64,000 nt of DNA, taken from positions 186,001 through 250,000 of the forward strand of contig NZ_BCWQ01000001.1 in the NCBI RefSeq assembly GCF_001592285.1, in the 5' to 3' direction. The translations under genes were made by a program, and so were the position numbers. Each line of letters starts with the position of its first letter. Positions within the stretch are counted from its first letter, which is position 1. Below, in pieces: positions 47,580 through 58,351 of the stretch. This stretch comes from Hydrogenophaga pseudoflava NBRC 102511. Lineage in GTDB: Bacteria > Pseudomonadota > Gammaproteobacteria > Burkholderiales > Burkholderiaceae_C. The notes beneath the pieces were generated by a model. The model ran no database searches and was not told the DNA's origin. It was given only the letters and a program-made list of their open reading frames with translations.

Positions 47580-47597
47580 CCTTGAACCAGTTCAAGG
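47580..47597. promoter_or_regulatory. Dnr/FNR-type box, DUF59-norC gap
   Basis: CCTTGAACCAGTTCAAGG, the same 18-bp perfect palindrome as before nirS. It lies 58 bp before norC and 35 bp before the DUF59 start, so it can drive norC and could drive or repress the divergent pair. Confidence 0.88.
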
Positions 47598-47654
47598 ACG
47601 ATACCCGAGCAAAACAGGAGGATACGCGCCATCAACCAGTGATGGAGGGCTTCC

Positions 47655-49554
<1,900 letters not shown>

Positions 49555-49572
49555 TGGAACGAGGACACGGTC

Positions 49573-50385
49573 ATGGACCACAGTGAACAGCAGCATCTGG
49601 TGAATGCCCCGTTCTACGCCGAACAGGCCGGCGAGGTCGCACTCTTCGAGCACGCCTTCCGCCAGCGCCTGCCGGTGCTGATCAAGGGCCCCACCGGCTG
49701 CGGCAAGACCCGCTTCGTGGAGCACATGGCCGCGCGCCTGGGCCGGCCACTCATCACCGTGAGCTGCCACGACGACCTGAGCGCGGCCGACCTGGTCGGC
49801 CGCCACCTGATCGGCGAGCAGGGCACGGTCTGGGCCGACGGCCCGCTGGCCCGCGCGGTGCGCAGCGGCGCCATCTGCTACCTCGACGAGGTGGTGGAAG
49901 CCCGCAAGGACACCACCGTGGTGCTGCACCCGCTGGCCGACGACCGCCGCGTGCTGCCCATCGAACGCACCGGCGAACAGCTGGTGGCGCCCCAGGGCTT
50001 CATGCTGGTGGTCAGCTACAACCCCGGCTACCAGAACCTGCTCAAGAGCCTCAAGCCCAGCACGCGCCAGCGCTTCGTGGCGCTGACCTTCGGCTACCCC
50101 GCGCCCGACGTGGAGCGCGGCATCGTGGTGGCCGAGGCGGGTGTCGAACCCGCGCTGGCCGAACGCCTGGTGACGCTGGCGCAGGCCTTGCGCCGCCTGA
50201 CCGACCACGACCTCGAAGAAACCGTGAGCACGCGCCTGCTGGTGATGGCGGCGCGCCTGGTCGCCAGCGGCCTGCCGCTGCACGTGGCCTGCCGTTCGGC
50301 CATCGTCGACGCGCTGACCGACGACTTCGAGACCGCCGCCGCGCTCGACGAGGTGGTGGTCGCCATCCTCGGAACCCGCACCTGA
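49573..50385 (+). CDS. norQ: NorQ, AAA+ ATPase for NO reductase activation
   Basis: A 270 aa MoxR-type AAA+ protein. Walker A is GPTGCGKT (39-46) and Walker B is CYLDEV (102-107). With NorD it inserts the non-heme iron (FeB) into NorB in other denitrifiers. It follows norB by 18 bp. A gene for a membrane polyferredoxin separates it from norD here. Confidence 0.95.
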   Translation: MDHSEQQHLVNAPFYAEQAGEVALFEHAFRQRLPVLIKGPTGCGKTRFVEHMAARLGRPLITVSCHDDLSAADLVGRHLIGEQGTVWADGPLARAVRSGAICYLDEVVEARKDTTVVLHPLADDRRVLPIERTGEQLVAPQGFMLVVSYNPGYQNLLKSLKPSTRQRFVALTFGYPAPDVERGIVVAEAGVEPALAERLVTLAQALRRLTDHDLEETVSTRLLVMAARLVASGLPLHVACRSAIVDALTDDFETAAALDEVVVAILGTRT

Positions 50386-50437
50386 ATTCCGTTTGCAGCG
50401 GCGGCGCTGCGCCTTCCTCCTCGTTTGCCACACAAAC

Positions 50438-51391
50438 ATGCAGCGCCGCCGCCTCTTCTTCCAGCTCGGCTTCTTCGCCCTGTTCCTGCTGGCCCCCGCA
50501 CTGAACCTGCTGCGCTTCGACCTGCACGAGGCCCAGCTCTGGGTCTTGGGCCAGCGCTGGAGTCTGGGCATCGACGCCTTCCGCGCCGGCGAGATCAGCG
50601 CCAACCAGGCCGCCATCCAGATCTTCGTCAGGGCCTTCCTGCCCGCCATCGTGCTGATCGTCGCCTTCCTGGGCGTGGCCTGGAAGTACGGCCGCCTCTA
50701 CTGCGGCTGGCTCTGCCCGCACTTCACGCTGGTGGAAACGCTCAACACCGCGCTGCACCGCGCCTGCGGCAAGCTCAGCATCTGGGACAAACACCGCACC
50801 CGGCGCGCAGGCGTCCAGCCCTCGGCCCGCTGGTGGCCGGTGTTCTTCACGCTCTGCGCCGTGTTCGGCTTCCTCTGGGCCATCACGCTGCTGACCTACC
50901 TGCTGCCACCGGCCGAAATCTGGGGTGGTCTGTTCAGCGGCACGCTCACGCCCAACCAGGCGCGCTTTCTCATCGCGGGATCGCTCATCTTCACGCTGGA
51001 ATTTGCCTTCGCTCGCCACCTGTTCTGCCGCTTCGGCTGCGCGGTGGGCCTGTTCCAGAGCCTGGTCTGGATGGCCAACCCCAAGGGCATGGTGGTGGCG
51101 TTTGACCGCGACAACGCCCGCGACTGCCGCACCTGCACCACCGCCACCTACCCGCAGGGTTCGGCCTGCGACAACGGCTGTCCCATGCGCCTGCACCCGC
51201 GCAACATCAAACGCATGATGTTCTCGTGCGTGCAGTGCGGCCAGTGCCTGGATTCGTGTGAAGAAACGCGGACCGCTCAAAAGAGCGAGCCGCTGCTGGA
51301 ATGGAAGGTCGGCGCCGACGCGGTGCGCGAAACATTGCGCCAACGCAAGGCCGAGCGCGAGGCGGCCGCCGTCCTCGAAAGGAACGTCTGA
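50438..51391 (+). CDS. membrane polyferredoxin (4Fe-4S, NosR/NapH/CcoG-like)
   Basis: A 317 aa membrane protein with about five helices. It has the cytoplasmic-face motifs YCGWLCP (88-94) and FCRFGC (196-201), then two cysteine groups C230/C233/C244/C248 and C264/C267/C270/C274 that can bind two [4Fe-4S] clusters. This is the NapH/NosR C-terminal/CcoG architecture. It could be an electron carrier or a metal-maturation factor for NorB. Start: ATG 50438 begins the helix; TTG 50393 is in frame. It shares one base with norD (TGATG). Confidence 0.8.
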   Translation: MQRRRLFFQLGFFALFLLAPALNLLRFDLHEAQLWVLGQRWSLGIDAFRAGEISANQAAIQIFVRAFLPAIVLIVAFLGVAWKYGRLYCGWLCPHFTLVETLNTALHRACGKLSIWDKHRTRRAGVQPSARWWPVFFTLCAVFGFLWAITLLTYLLPPAEIWGGLFSGTLTPNQARFLIAGSLIFTLEFAFARHLFCRFGCAVGLFQSLVWMANPKGMVVAFDRDNARDCRTCTTATYPQGSACDNGCPMRLHPRNIKRMMFSCVQCGQCLDSCEETRTAQKSEPLLEWKVGADAVRETLRQRKAEREAAAVLERNV

Positions 51392-53241
51392 TGGAAGAGT
51401 GGGTCGGCAAACAGTGGGACCGCTTCATCCGCCGCGCGGCCCACCGCCAGCACGATGCGGCCGCGGTCACCCTCGGCGACATGCAGCGCACGCTGCACCT
51501 GATGTTCCGCGCCGCAGGCGGCGCACCGGCGGTGCGGGTGGCGCCCGCGGCCGAGACCCGCGTGGGCGGCGCCCGCGACTGGTTGCAGCGCGTGGCCGGC
51601 ACCGGCACCCACGCGGCCACCGGCCGGCTGGAACCCGAGGCGCTGTCGCTGCCGCCGGTGATCGCCGTGCACGCCGACCCGGCGCTCAACCGCGCGCTCT
51701 ACCTGTGGCTGGCCGCGCTGGCCGCCCACATCGAACCCAGCGGCGACTGGATCGCCGACAACCGGCGCGCCACGCAGCGTGCGCTGGCCACCTTCCCCGG
51801 TCTGGCCGAACGCCACACCCAGCTGCTGGCTGCCGAAACCGCACTGCGGCCAGCCCCCTCGCGCCTGCGCGGCCGAGCCGCCGAGGCCGAGCGCCGGGTG
51901 CAGCAGGCGCTGGCCGGGCAGGACGATGAACCCGTGGGCGGCCATCCGGTCGGCGATGTTCGGCCCGACGAGGTGGCGCCGGTCTGGCTCTGGCTGGACA
52001 CCACGGCCGCAGCCGCCGCCGCGCCGGTGGCGCGCGACCAGGACCCCGAGGCATCGGGCGCCGAGCGCCCAGCCACCACCCAGGACGCGCGCCGCCGCCG
52101 TGCGCAGACGGTGGCCGACGAACGCGACAAGGCGCCGCTGATGATGTTCTTCCGCGCCGAATCCATCCTGTCCTGGGGCGAGTTCGTCAAGGTCAACCGC
52201 GCCAGCGACGATGACGACGACGGCAATGCGCTGGCCGCGGCCAATGACATGGATGTGCTCGCGATCGCGCCCGACGGACAGACCACGGCCTCGCGCGTGA
52301 AGTTCGACCTTGACCTGCCCAGCGCCGCCGCCGACGACCGGCCGCTCGGCCCCGGCATCCGTCTGCCCGAGTGGGACTGGCGCCGCGGGCAGCTGATCGA
52401 AGACCACTGTGCGCTGCAGACCCTGGTGACGGCCGAGCCACCGGTTTTTTCGCCACCGCCGGCCCTGAAGGTCACGGCCCGCCGCGTGCGCCGCCGCATG
52501 GAGGTGCTGCGCGGCGGCATGGGCCGTCTGCACGCCCAGCCCGAAGGCGACGAGCTCGATCTGGACGCCTGGGTGCGCCACGCCGTGGAAGCGGCGGCCG
52601 CACCGCGCAGCGAGTCGCCCGCGGTGTTCAGTCGTCGGGTGCGCAGCGAGCGCAGCCTGGCCACGCTGCTGCTGGCCGACCTCTCCCTGTCCACGGACGC
52701 CTACGCCACGCAGACCGCGCGTGTGATCGATGTGATCCGCGACGCGCTCTATGTGTTCGGCGAGGCGCTCTCCGCCAGCGGCGACCCGTTCGAGATGCTG
52801 GGCTTTTCCTCGGTGCGGCGGCAGAACGTGCGCATCCACCAGCTCAAGGGCTTCGACGAGCCCTGGGGGTCACGGCCCCGCGACCGCGTGGGGGCCATCA
52901 AGCCCGGCTACTACACCCGCATGGGCGCGGCCATCCGCCACGCCACCGCGCGGCTGGCCGAGCGGCCCGAACGCCAGCGCCTGCTGCTGTTGCTGACCGA
53001 CGGCAAGCCCAACGACCTGGACGTGTACGAAGGCCGCTACGGTCTGGAGGACACGCGCCACGCGGTGCAGGCCGCGCGCACGGCCGGTCTGCTGCCGTTC
53101 TGCATCACCATCGACGAGACCGCCCACGACTACCTGCCCGCGCTGTTCGGCGACCAGGGCTATGCGCTGGTGCGGCGTCCGCAGGAACTGGTCAACAAGC
53201 TCTCGGCGGTCCACCAGCGCTTCATGGCCCGTGCCGCCTGA
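51391..53241 (+). CDS. norD: NorD, von Willebrand A-domain protein for NO reductase activation
   Basis: A 616 aa cytoplasmic protein with an N-terminal helical part, a low-complexity acidic and Ala-rich middle, and a C-terminal VWA domain. The MIDAS motif is DLSLS in LLLADLSLSTDAYA at about residue 430, followed by the LLLLLTDGKPND strand at about 530. NorQ and NorD activate NorB. ATG 51391 shares its first base with the preceding stop. Confidence 0.94.
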   Translation: MEEWVGKQWDRFIRRAAHRQHDAAAVTLGDMQRTLHLMFRAAGGAPAVRVAPAAETRVGGARDWLQRVAGTGTHAATGRLEPEALSLPPVIAVHADPALNRALYLWLAALAAHIEPSGDWIADNRRATQRALATFPGLAERHTQLLAAETALRPAPSRLRGRAAEAERRVQQALAGQDDEPVGGHPVGDVRPDEVAPVWLWLDTTAAAAAAPVARDQDPEASGAERPATTQDARRRRAQTVADERDKAPLMMFFRAESILSWGEFVKVNRASDDDDDGNALAAANDMDVLAIAPDGQTTASRVKFDLDLPSAAADDRPLGPGIRLPEWDWRRGQLIEDHCALQTLVTAEPPVFSPPPALKVTARRVRRRMEVLRGGMGRLHAQPEGDELDLDAWVRHAVEAAAAPRSESPAVFSRRVRSERSLATLLLADLSLSTDAYATQTARVIDVIRDALYVFGEALSASGDPFEMLGFSSVRRQNVRIHQLKGFDEPWGSRPRDRVGAIKPGYYTRMGAAIRHATARLAERPERQRLLLLLTDGKPNDLDVYEGRYGLEDTRHAVQAARTAGLLPFCITIDETAHDYLPALFGDQGYALVRRPQELVNKLSAVHQRFMARAA

Positions 53242-53311
53242 AGGGCTGTCCGGTTCTGGTCGCGGTTCGCGGCTACAGTCGGTGGCTCCACCGACCCGAC
53301 CGCCTGTTTCC

Positions 53312-54004
53312 ATGGACCTGTCCCGCTTCGACCTGCCGCGCTACCTCTCGATGCTGCCCCTGTTCCAGGAGATGCAGGCGCCCGAGCTGCAGCGCCTGGC
53401 CCAGGGCGCCCAGTTGCGCGAGTTCGCGCGTGGCGCCGACATCTTCCGCATTGGCGACCCCTGCGACGAGTTCCACGTCACCGTGGCGGGCCAGGTCAAG
53501 CTGTTCGCCATCTCGCCGGCCGGGCAGGAAAAAATCATCGAGCTCGTCGGGCCGGGCAACAGCTTCGCCGAGGCGCTGATGTTCATGCAACGGCCCTACA
53601 TCATCAACGCCCAGGCCCTGACCGACACCCTGCTGCTGAGCGTGTCGCGCGCGGCGGTGATGCACGAGATCCAGGGCGACGCGCAGTTCTGCATGCGCAT
53701 GCTCGCAGGCCTCTCGCGCCGCCTGCACGGCCTGGTCAACGACGTGCAGGCCTATTCGCTGCACAGCGGTGTCGAGCGCGTGATCGGCTACCTGATGCGC
53801 GACCTGCCCGAAGAGGGCGGCGAGGCCGCGGCCAGCGTGCTGCTGCCGGTGAGCAAGGCCTCCATCGCCTCGCGCCTGTCGATGACGCCGGAGTACTTCT
53901 CCAAGGTTCTGCGCGAACTGGAAGACCAGGGCCTGATCGAGGTCGACAAGCGCGAGATCCGGTTGCTGGACACCCAGCGCTTGAGCCGCTACCCCTTGCA
54001 GTGA
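53312..54004 (+). CDS. dnr: Dnr-type Crp/Fnr transcriptional regulator
   Basis: A 230 aa regulator with an N-terminal cyclic-nucleotide-fold sensor (about 10-125), a long dimer helix and a C-terminal winged helix ([22 protein letters not shown], about 180-201). It has none of the N-terminal cysteines of FNR, so it is not an Fe-S oxygen sensor. This is the form of Dnr/Nnr proteins that bind heme and sense NO. It probably binds the two TTGA-N6-TCAA boxes in this island. It ends the nor series, 70 bp after norD. Confidence 0.88.
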   Translation: MDLSRFDLPRYLSMLPLFQEMQAPELQRLAQGAQLREFARGADIFRIGDPCDEFHVTVAGQVKLFAISPAGQEKIIELVGPGNSFAEALMFMQRPYIINAQALTDTLLLSVSRAAVMHEIQGDAQFCMRMLAGLSRRLHGLVNDVQAYSLHSGVERVIGYLMRDLPEEGGEAAASVLLPVSKASIASRLSMTPEYFSKVLRELEDQGLIEVDKREIRLLDTQRLSRYPLQ

Positions 54005-54029
54005 AGGTGGCCCGTACACTCGCCGCCCT

Positions 54030-55121
54030 ATGTTGATTCTCGGATTCGAGTCTTCCTGCGACGAAACCGGTGTCGCCCTGGTCGACGCCAGTGGCGACGC
54101 CACGCCGCGCCTGCTGGGTCACGCGCTGCACAGCCAGATCGAGATGCACCAGGCCTACGGCGGCGTGGTGCCCGAGCTGGCCAGCCGCGACCACATCCGC
54201 CGCGTGCTGCCGCTGACCGACGCGGTCATGGCCCAGGCCGGCCTGCCGCTGTCGGCGGTGGACGCGATCGCCCACACCCGCGGCCCCGGCCTGGCTGGAG
54301 CGCTGCTGGTGGGCTCGGGCGTGGCCTGCGCGCTGGGCATGGCGCTGGGCAAACCGGTGATCGGCGTGCACCACCTTGAAGGCCACCTGCTGTCGCCCTT
54401 CCTGAGCGCAGACCCGCCGCAGTTTCCCTTCGTCGCGCTGCTGGTTTCCGGCGGGCACACCCAGCTGATGCGGGTGGACGGGGTGGGGCGCTACGAACTG
54501 CTGGGCGAGACCATCGACGACGCCGCCGGCGAGGCGTTTGACAAGTCGGCCAAGCTGCTGGGTCTGGGCTACCCGGGCGGGCCGGCGCTGTCGAAGCTGG
54601 CCCAGCAGGGCGACCCGGCGGCCTACAAGCTGCCACGGCCGCTGCTGCACAGCGGCGATCTGGACTTCTCCTTTGCCGGCCTCAAGACGGCGGTGCTCAC
54701 ACAGGTCAAGCGCCTGGCCCAGGCGCACCCGGATGGCCCGGCCACCAGCCACCTGGCCGACCCGCTGACGGCGCAGCAGAAGGCCGACGTGGCCGCCAGC
54801 GCGCAGGCCGCCATCGTGGACGTGCTGGTGAAGAAGTCGCTCGCGGCGCTCGACCAGACCGGCCTGCAGCGCCTCGTGGTCGCTGGTGGCGTGGGCGCCA
54901 ACAGCCGGCTGCGCGAGCAGCTCAACGCCGCCTGCGCCCGGCGCAAGGTCCGCGTGCACTACCCCGAGCTGCACCTGTGCACCGACAACGGCGCCATGAT
55001 CGCCCTGGCCGCAGGCCTGCGCGTGCAGGCCGGTCTGGCGGATCTGGCGCCGGGTGGCTACCACTTCGACGTGCGCCCACGCTGGCCACTGGCCGAGTTG
55101 TCGGCCGACACCGCCGTCTGA
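54030..55121 (+). CDS. tsaD: tRNA N6-adenosine threonylcarbamoyltransferase
   Basis: A 363 aa cytoplasmic enzyme making t6A37 in ANN-reading tRNAs with TsaB, TsaC and TsaE. The ASKHA fold start ([16 protein letters not shown]), the metal ligands H115 and H119 ([10 protein letters not shown]) and the [15 protein letters not shown] segment are present. Length is normal. It starts 25 bp after dnr and is the first core gene after the denitrification island. Confidence 0.95.
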   Translation: MLILGFESSCDETGVALVDASGDATPRLLGHALHSQIEMHQAYGGVVPELASRDHIRRVLPLTDAVMAQAGLPLSAVDAIAHTRGPGLAGALLVGSGVACALGMALGKPVIGVHHLEGHLLSPFLSADPPQFPFVALLVSGGHTQLMRVDGVGRYELLGETIDDAAGEAFDKSAKLLGLGYPGGPALSKLAQQGDPAAYKLPRPLLHSGDLDFSFAGLKTAVLTQVKRLAQAHPDGPATSHLADPLTAQQKADVAASAQAAIVDVLVKKSLAALDQTGLQRLVVAGGVGANSRLREQLNAACARRKVRVHYPELHLCTDNGAMIALAAGLRVQAGLADLAPGGYHFDVRPRWPLAELSADTAV

Positions 55122-55241
55122 TCCTTCCGCCCGAACCCGCGCCATACCCGGGTGGGGTAGCCTCTGTAATTATGAATTAGACTGCGATCAATCTGTCGCG
55201 TAGGTGACTCCTTGCGGCGGTGAACCACGGAGCCCACCAAT

Positions 55242-56531
55242 ATGCAATTCACTGAACACTTCTCGCGCCGCGGCGCCCTGGCCGCCCTGTTCGCGGCGTC
55301 CCTGTCATGCACCAGCGCCTGGGCGCAGCCTGCGGCCGAGCCCATCCGCATCGGCATGATCGAAGGCCTCTCGGGCCCGGTGGGCAACGCCGGCGAGGCG
55401 GTGTACCGCAACCTGGTCTGGGCCACGGAGCGCGTCAACGCGCGCGGCGGCGTGAAGCTGCCGGCCTCGCAAGGGGGCAGCCGGCCTCTGGAGGTGGTTC
55501 GCTTCGACAGCAAGGGCCAGACCGAAGAGGCGCTCTCGGGTCTGCGCTCGGCCGTCGACAAGGGCATCACCATCGTCGCGCAGGGCAATTCGTCGGCCGC
55601 GGCGGCCGGTCTGATCGACGCCATCAACAAGCACAACGAGCGCGAGCCCGCGCGCCAGGTGGTGTTCCTCAACTACTCGGCGGTCGACCCGCTGCTGACC
55701 AACGCCAAGTGCAGCTACTGGCACTTCCGCTTCGACGCCCACGCCGACATGCGCATGAGCGCGCTGATGAGCGTGCTCAAGGAAGATAAGGCGCTCAAGG
55801 GCATCTACCTGATCGGCCAGGACTATTCCTTCGGCCAGGCGGTGCTCGCCGAGGCGCGCCAGCAACTGGCGGCCCAGCGGCCGGACGTGAAGATCGTCGG
55901 CGACGAGCTGCACCCCATGGCCCGCATCAAGGACTTCGCGCCCTACGCCGCGAAGATCAAGGCCAGCGGCGCGCAGGCCGTACTCACCGGCAACTGGGGC
56001 AACGACCTGACCCTGCTGGTCAAGGCCGCCCGCGAGGTCGGTTTCGAAGGCAGCTTCTACACCTTCTACGGCAATGCCCTGGGCGCCCCGGCGGCCATGG
56101 GCGACGCCGGTATCGGCAAGGTGGTGGCCGTGGCCGACTGGTTCCCCAATGTGCCGACGCGCGAGTCCGAAGCGTTCTACCAGTCGTTCCGCCAGCGCTT
56201 TCCCAGCTCGGCCGACGACTACGTGCACATGCGGATGCAGCTGATGATCGAAGCGCTGGCGCAGGCGATCGAGAAGGCCGGCTCGGTGAAGGCGGCCGAC
56301 ATCGCGTCCCAGCTGGAGAGGGCCCAGGTCACGCTGGCGGGCCAGACCGCCCGCATGCGCGCGGCCGACCACCAGTTCCAGCAGCCGCTGGCCGTGGCCG
56401 TGATGGACCGCCAAGGCGCGCCGGGTGTGAAGTTCGATGTCGAGGGCTCGGGCTACGGCTTCCGCGTCATCCGCCAGCTCACGCCCCAGCAGGCCGAGAT
56501 GCCGCACAGCTGTAACATGGCACGTCCCTGA
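55242..56531 (+). CDS. branched-chain amino acid-type ABC substrate-binding protein, orphan
   Basis: A 429 aa periplasmic protein of the LivJ/LivK (type 1 binding fold) family. The signal peptide (1-28, with RRG and ending AWAQ) is followed by IRIGMIEGLSGPVGNAGEAVYRNL, the family start. No permease or ATPase genes are adjacent, so it must use transporter parts from elsewhere or serve as a sensor partner. RBS ACGGAG precedes ATG 55242. An AT-rich small inverted repeat TAATT-ATG-AATTA lies in the 120-bp gap before it. Confidence 0.82.
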   Translation: MQFTEHFSRRGALAALFAASLSCTSAWAQPAAEPIRIGMIEGLSGPVGNAGEAVYRNLVWATERVNARGGVKLPASQGGSRPLEVVRFDSKGQTEEALSGLRSAVDKGITIVAQGNSSAAAAGLIDAINKHNEREPARQVVFLNYSAVDPLLTNAKCSYWHFRFDAHADMRMSALMSVLKEDKALKGIYLIGQDYSFGQAVLAEARQQLAAQRPDVKIVGDELHPMARIKDFAPYAAKIKASGAQAVLTGNWGNDLTLLVKAAREVGFEGSFYTFYGNALGAPAAMGDAGIGKVVAVADWFPNVPTRESEAFYQSFRQRFPSSADDYVHMRMQLMIEALAQAIEKAGSVKAADIASQLERAQVTLAGQTARMRAADHQFQQPLAVAVMDRQGAPGVKFDVEGSGYGFRVIRQLTPQQAEMPHSCNMARP

Positions 56532-56546
56532 TTGATTGGAGCGTTC

Positions 56547-57725
56547 ATGCGGCCGGTGGTGGAGAGTCTGGAAGAGTCGCGCATTCGCGAAGTGGCCAAT
56601 GCGGGCATGGGCCTGGATGGCGTGCTCAAGTTCTGGTTTGGCGAGAGCGACGAGGTCACGCCCGACTTCATCCGCGAGGCGGCGATTGCCTCGCTGAACG
56701 TGGGCGAAACCTTCTACGCCCACAACCTCGGCCTGCCCGAACTGCGCCACGCCATCGCCGGTTACACCCACACCCTGCACCCGCAACTGGCCACCGACCA
56801 CTGGTTCGACCGCATCGCCGTCACCTCGGGCGGCGTCAATGGCCTGATGCTCGCGTCCCAGGCGCTGGCGGAGGCGGGCGACGAGGTGGTGGTGGTCACG
56901 CCGGCCTGGCCCAACCTTGTGGCGCAGCCGCAGATCATGGGCGCCCGGGTGCGCACCGTGCCGCTGACGGTGGCCGCCGATGGCGCCTGGGTGATGGATC
57001 TGGACGCCCTCCTGGCGTCGGTGACACCGGCCACGAAGCTGTTGATCCTCAACGCGCCCAACAACCCGACCGGCTGGACGCTGACCCGCGACGAGCAGGC
57101 CGCGATCCTGGCGCATTGCCGCCGCACCGGCACCTGGGTCCTGGCCGACGAGGTCTACGAACGCCTGTACTTCGCCGGCGACACGGTCAACGGTGCGGCG
57201 CCGAGCTTCCTGGACGTGGCCGAGCCCGATGACCGGCTGATCGTCGCCCACAGCTTTTCCAAGAGCTTCCTGATGACCGGCTGGCGCCTGGGCTGGCTGC
57301 TGCTGCCCAAGGCGCTGACGCACCCGGTCGGCAAGCTGATCGAATTCAACACCTCCTGTGCCCCCGTGTTCGTGCAGCGCGCCGCCACGGTGGCGCTGCA
57401 GCGCGGTGACGAGGTGACACCCGGGTTGGTGAAGCATCTCCAACGCTGCCGGGACACCCTGGTGCCCCTGCTGCGCGAGATCCCGGGCGTGCAGCTGGCC
57501 GAGCCCAAGGGCGGCATGTACGCCTTTTTCCGCCTCGAAGGCCAGGACGACTGTCTCGCCACCGCCAAGCGCCTGGTGCGGGAGGCGGGGCTGGGGCTGG
57601 CCCCGGGCAGTGCCTTCGGGCCGGAAGCCGCGGGCTGGCTTCGCTGGTGTTTTGCCAGCCGCGACCCGCAGCGCCTGGCCCAGGGCGCCGAGCGCCTGCG
57701 CCACTGGCTGCGCACTGCAGCCTGA
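56547..57725 (+). CDS. PLP-dependent class I/II aminotransferase
   Basis: A 392 aa fold-type I aminotransferase. The PLP lysine is K239 in [16 protein letters not shown], with NAPNNPTG (about 170-177) and the RLGW arginine typical of aspartate/aromatic-type enzymes. Substrate is not predictable. ATG 56547 is chosen for the TGGAGCG upstream; a TTG 15 bases earlier is in frame. It starts 15 bp after the orphan binding protein, so the two may be one operon. Confidence 0.88.
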   Translation: MRPVVESLEESRIREVANAGMGLDGVLKFWFGESDEVTPDFIREAAIASLNVGETFYAHNLGLPELRHAIAGYTHTLHPQLATDHWFDRIAVTSGGVNGLMLASQALAEAGDEVVVVTPAWPNLVAQPQIMGARVRTVPLTVAADGAWVMDLDALLASVTPATKLLILNAPNNPTGWTLTRDEQAAILAHCRRTGTWVLADEVYERLYFAGDTVNGAAPSFLDVAEPDDRLIVAHSFSKSFLMTGWRLGWLLLPKALTHPVGKLIEFNTSCAPVFVQRAATVALQRGDEVTPGLVKHLQRCRDTLVPLLREIPGVQLAEPKGGMYAFFRLEGQDDCLATAKRLVREAGLGLAPGSAFGPEAAGWLRWCFASRDPQRLAQGAERLRHWLRTAA

Positions 57726-57735
57726 CCCACTGGTC

Positions 57736-57741
57736 TATAAT
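57736..57741 (+). promoter_or_regulatory. -10 box of a probable rpsO promoter
   Basis: A consensus TATAAT lies 115 bp before the rpsO ATG, within the 130-bp gap after the aminotransferase. No good -35 hexamer is seen at 17 bp. The long leader is consistent with the autoregulated 5' UTR known for rpsO in other bacteria. Confidence 0.5.
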
Positions 57742-57855
57742 GCGCGATTGTCGCCCGATCCGGGTGGCATCTTCACGCCCGTTGTGGCGGCCGGGTTTCT
57801 CCAGGGAAAGGTCGGCTGGCTGCGGCGGGTCGCACGTAACCAGACTGGAATCACC

Positions 57856-58122
57856 ATGATCGAAAAAACCGTCAAGGCCGCTGTGGTGGCCGACAACGCC
57901 CGTGCTGCCAACGACACCGGCAGCCCCGAAGTGCAGGTCGCCATCCTGACCGCACGCATCAACGAACTGACCCCCCACTTCAAGCAGCACGCCAAGGACC
58001 ACCACGGTCGCCGCGGTCTGCTGCGCATGGTCAGCCGCCGTCGCAAGCTGCTGGACTACCTCAAGTCCAAGGATGCCGACCGCTACATTGCCTTGATCGC
58101 CAAGCTGGGTCTGCGCAAGTAA
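57856..58122 (+). CDS. rpsO: 30S ribosomal protein S15
   Basis: An 88 aa ribosomal protein that binds 16S rRNA early in 30S assembly. The standard S15 core ([45 protein letters not shown]) is complete and length matches E. coli (89 aa). It is followed by an intrinsic terminator and then pnp, the usual rpsO-pnp order. ATG 57856 is preceded by TGGAA. Confidence 0.97.
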   Translation: MIEKTVKAAVVADNARAANDTGSPEVQVAILTARINELTPHFKQHAKDHHGRRGLLRMVSRRRKLLDYLKSKDADRYIALIAKLGLRK

Positions 58123-58145
58123 TCTTGAGCTTGCCGTGACACGCG

Positions 58146-58182
58146 AAAACGCCTGAGTTGGCTCGCCGGCTCGGGCGTTTTT
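58146..58182 (+). terminator. intrinsic terminator after rpsO
   Basis: Stem arms AAAACGCC(T)GAG and CTCGGGCGTTTT enclose TTGGCTCGCCGG and are followed by TTCA. It starts 23 bp after the rpsO stop. Readthrough may still supply pnp, as in E. coli. Confidence 0.85.
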
Positions 58183-58238
58183 CACTTTGATTTTTCAGAA
58201 AATTTTCGGATAAGGGGACGAGCAGAGCGAAGCTGTGT

Positions 58239-58278
58239 CATTCCAAGGGGCCTGCAACGGCGCAGGCCCGCTGGAATG
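58239..58278 (+). promoter_or_regulatory. pnp leader hairpin, possible RNase III/PNPase autoregulation site
   Basis: Arms CATTCCA...GGGCCTGC and GCAGGCCC...TGGAATG form a long stem interrupted by small internal loops, 73 bp before the pnp ATG. E. coli pnp has a leader stem cut by RNase III in autocontrol; the position fits. Confidence 0.55.
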
Positions 58279-58351
58279 GCATCGTGTTCTGCAGGTTTCC
58301 GGCTCCGGGCCGCGGGCGGCGCCACAGACGCCCATCCAACAGGAGAGACAC

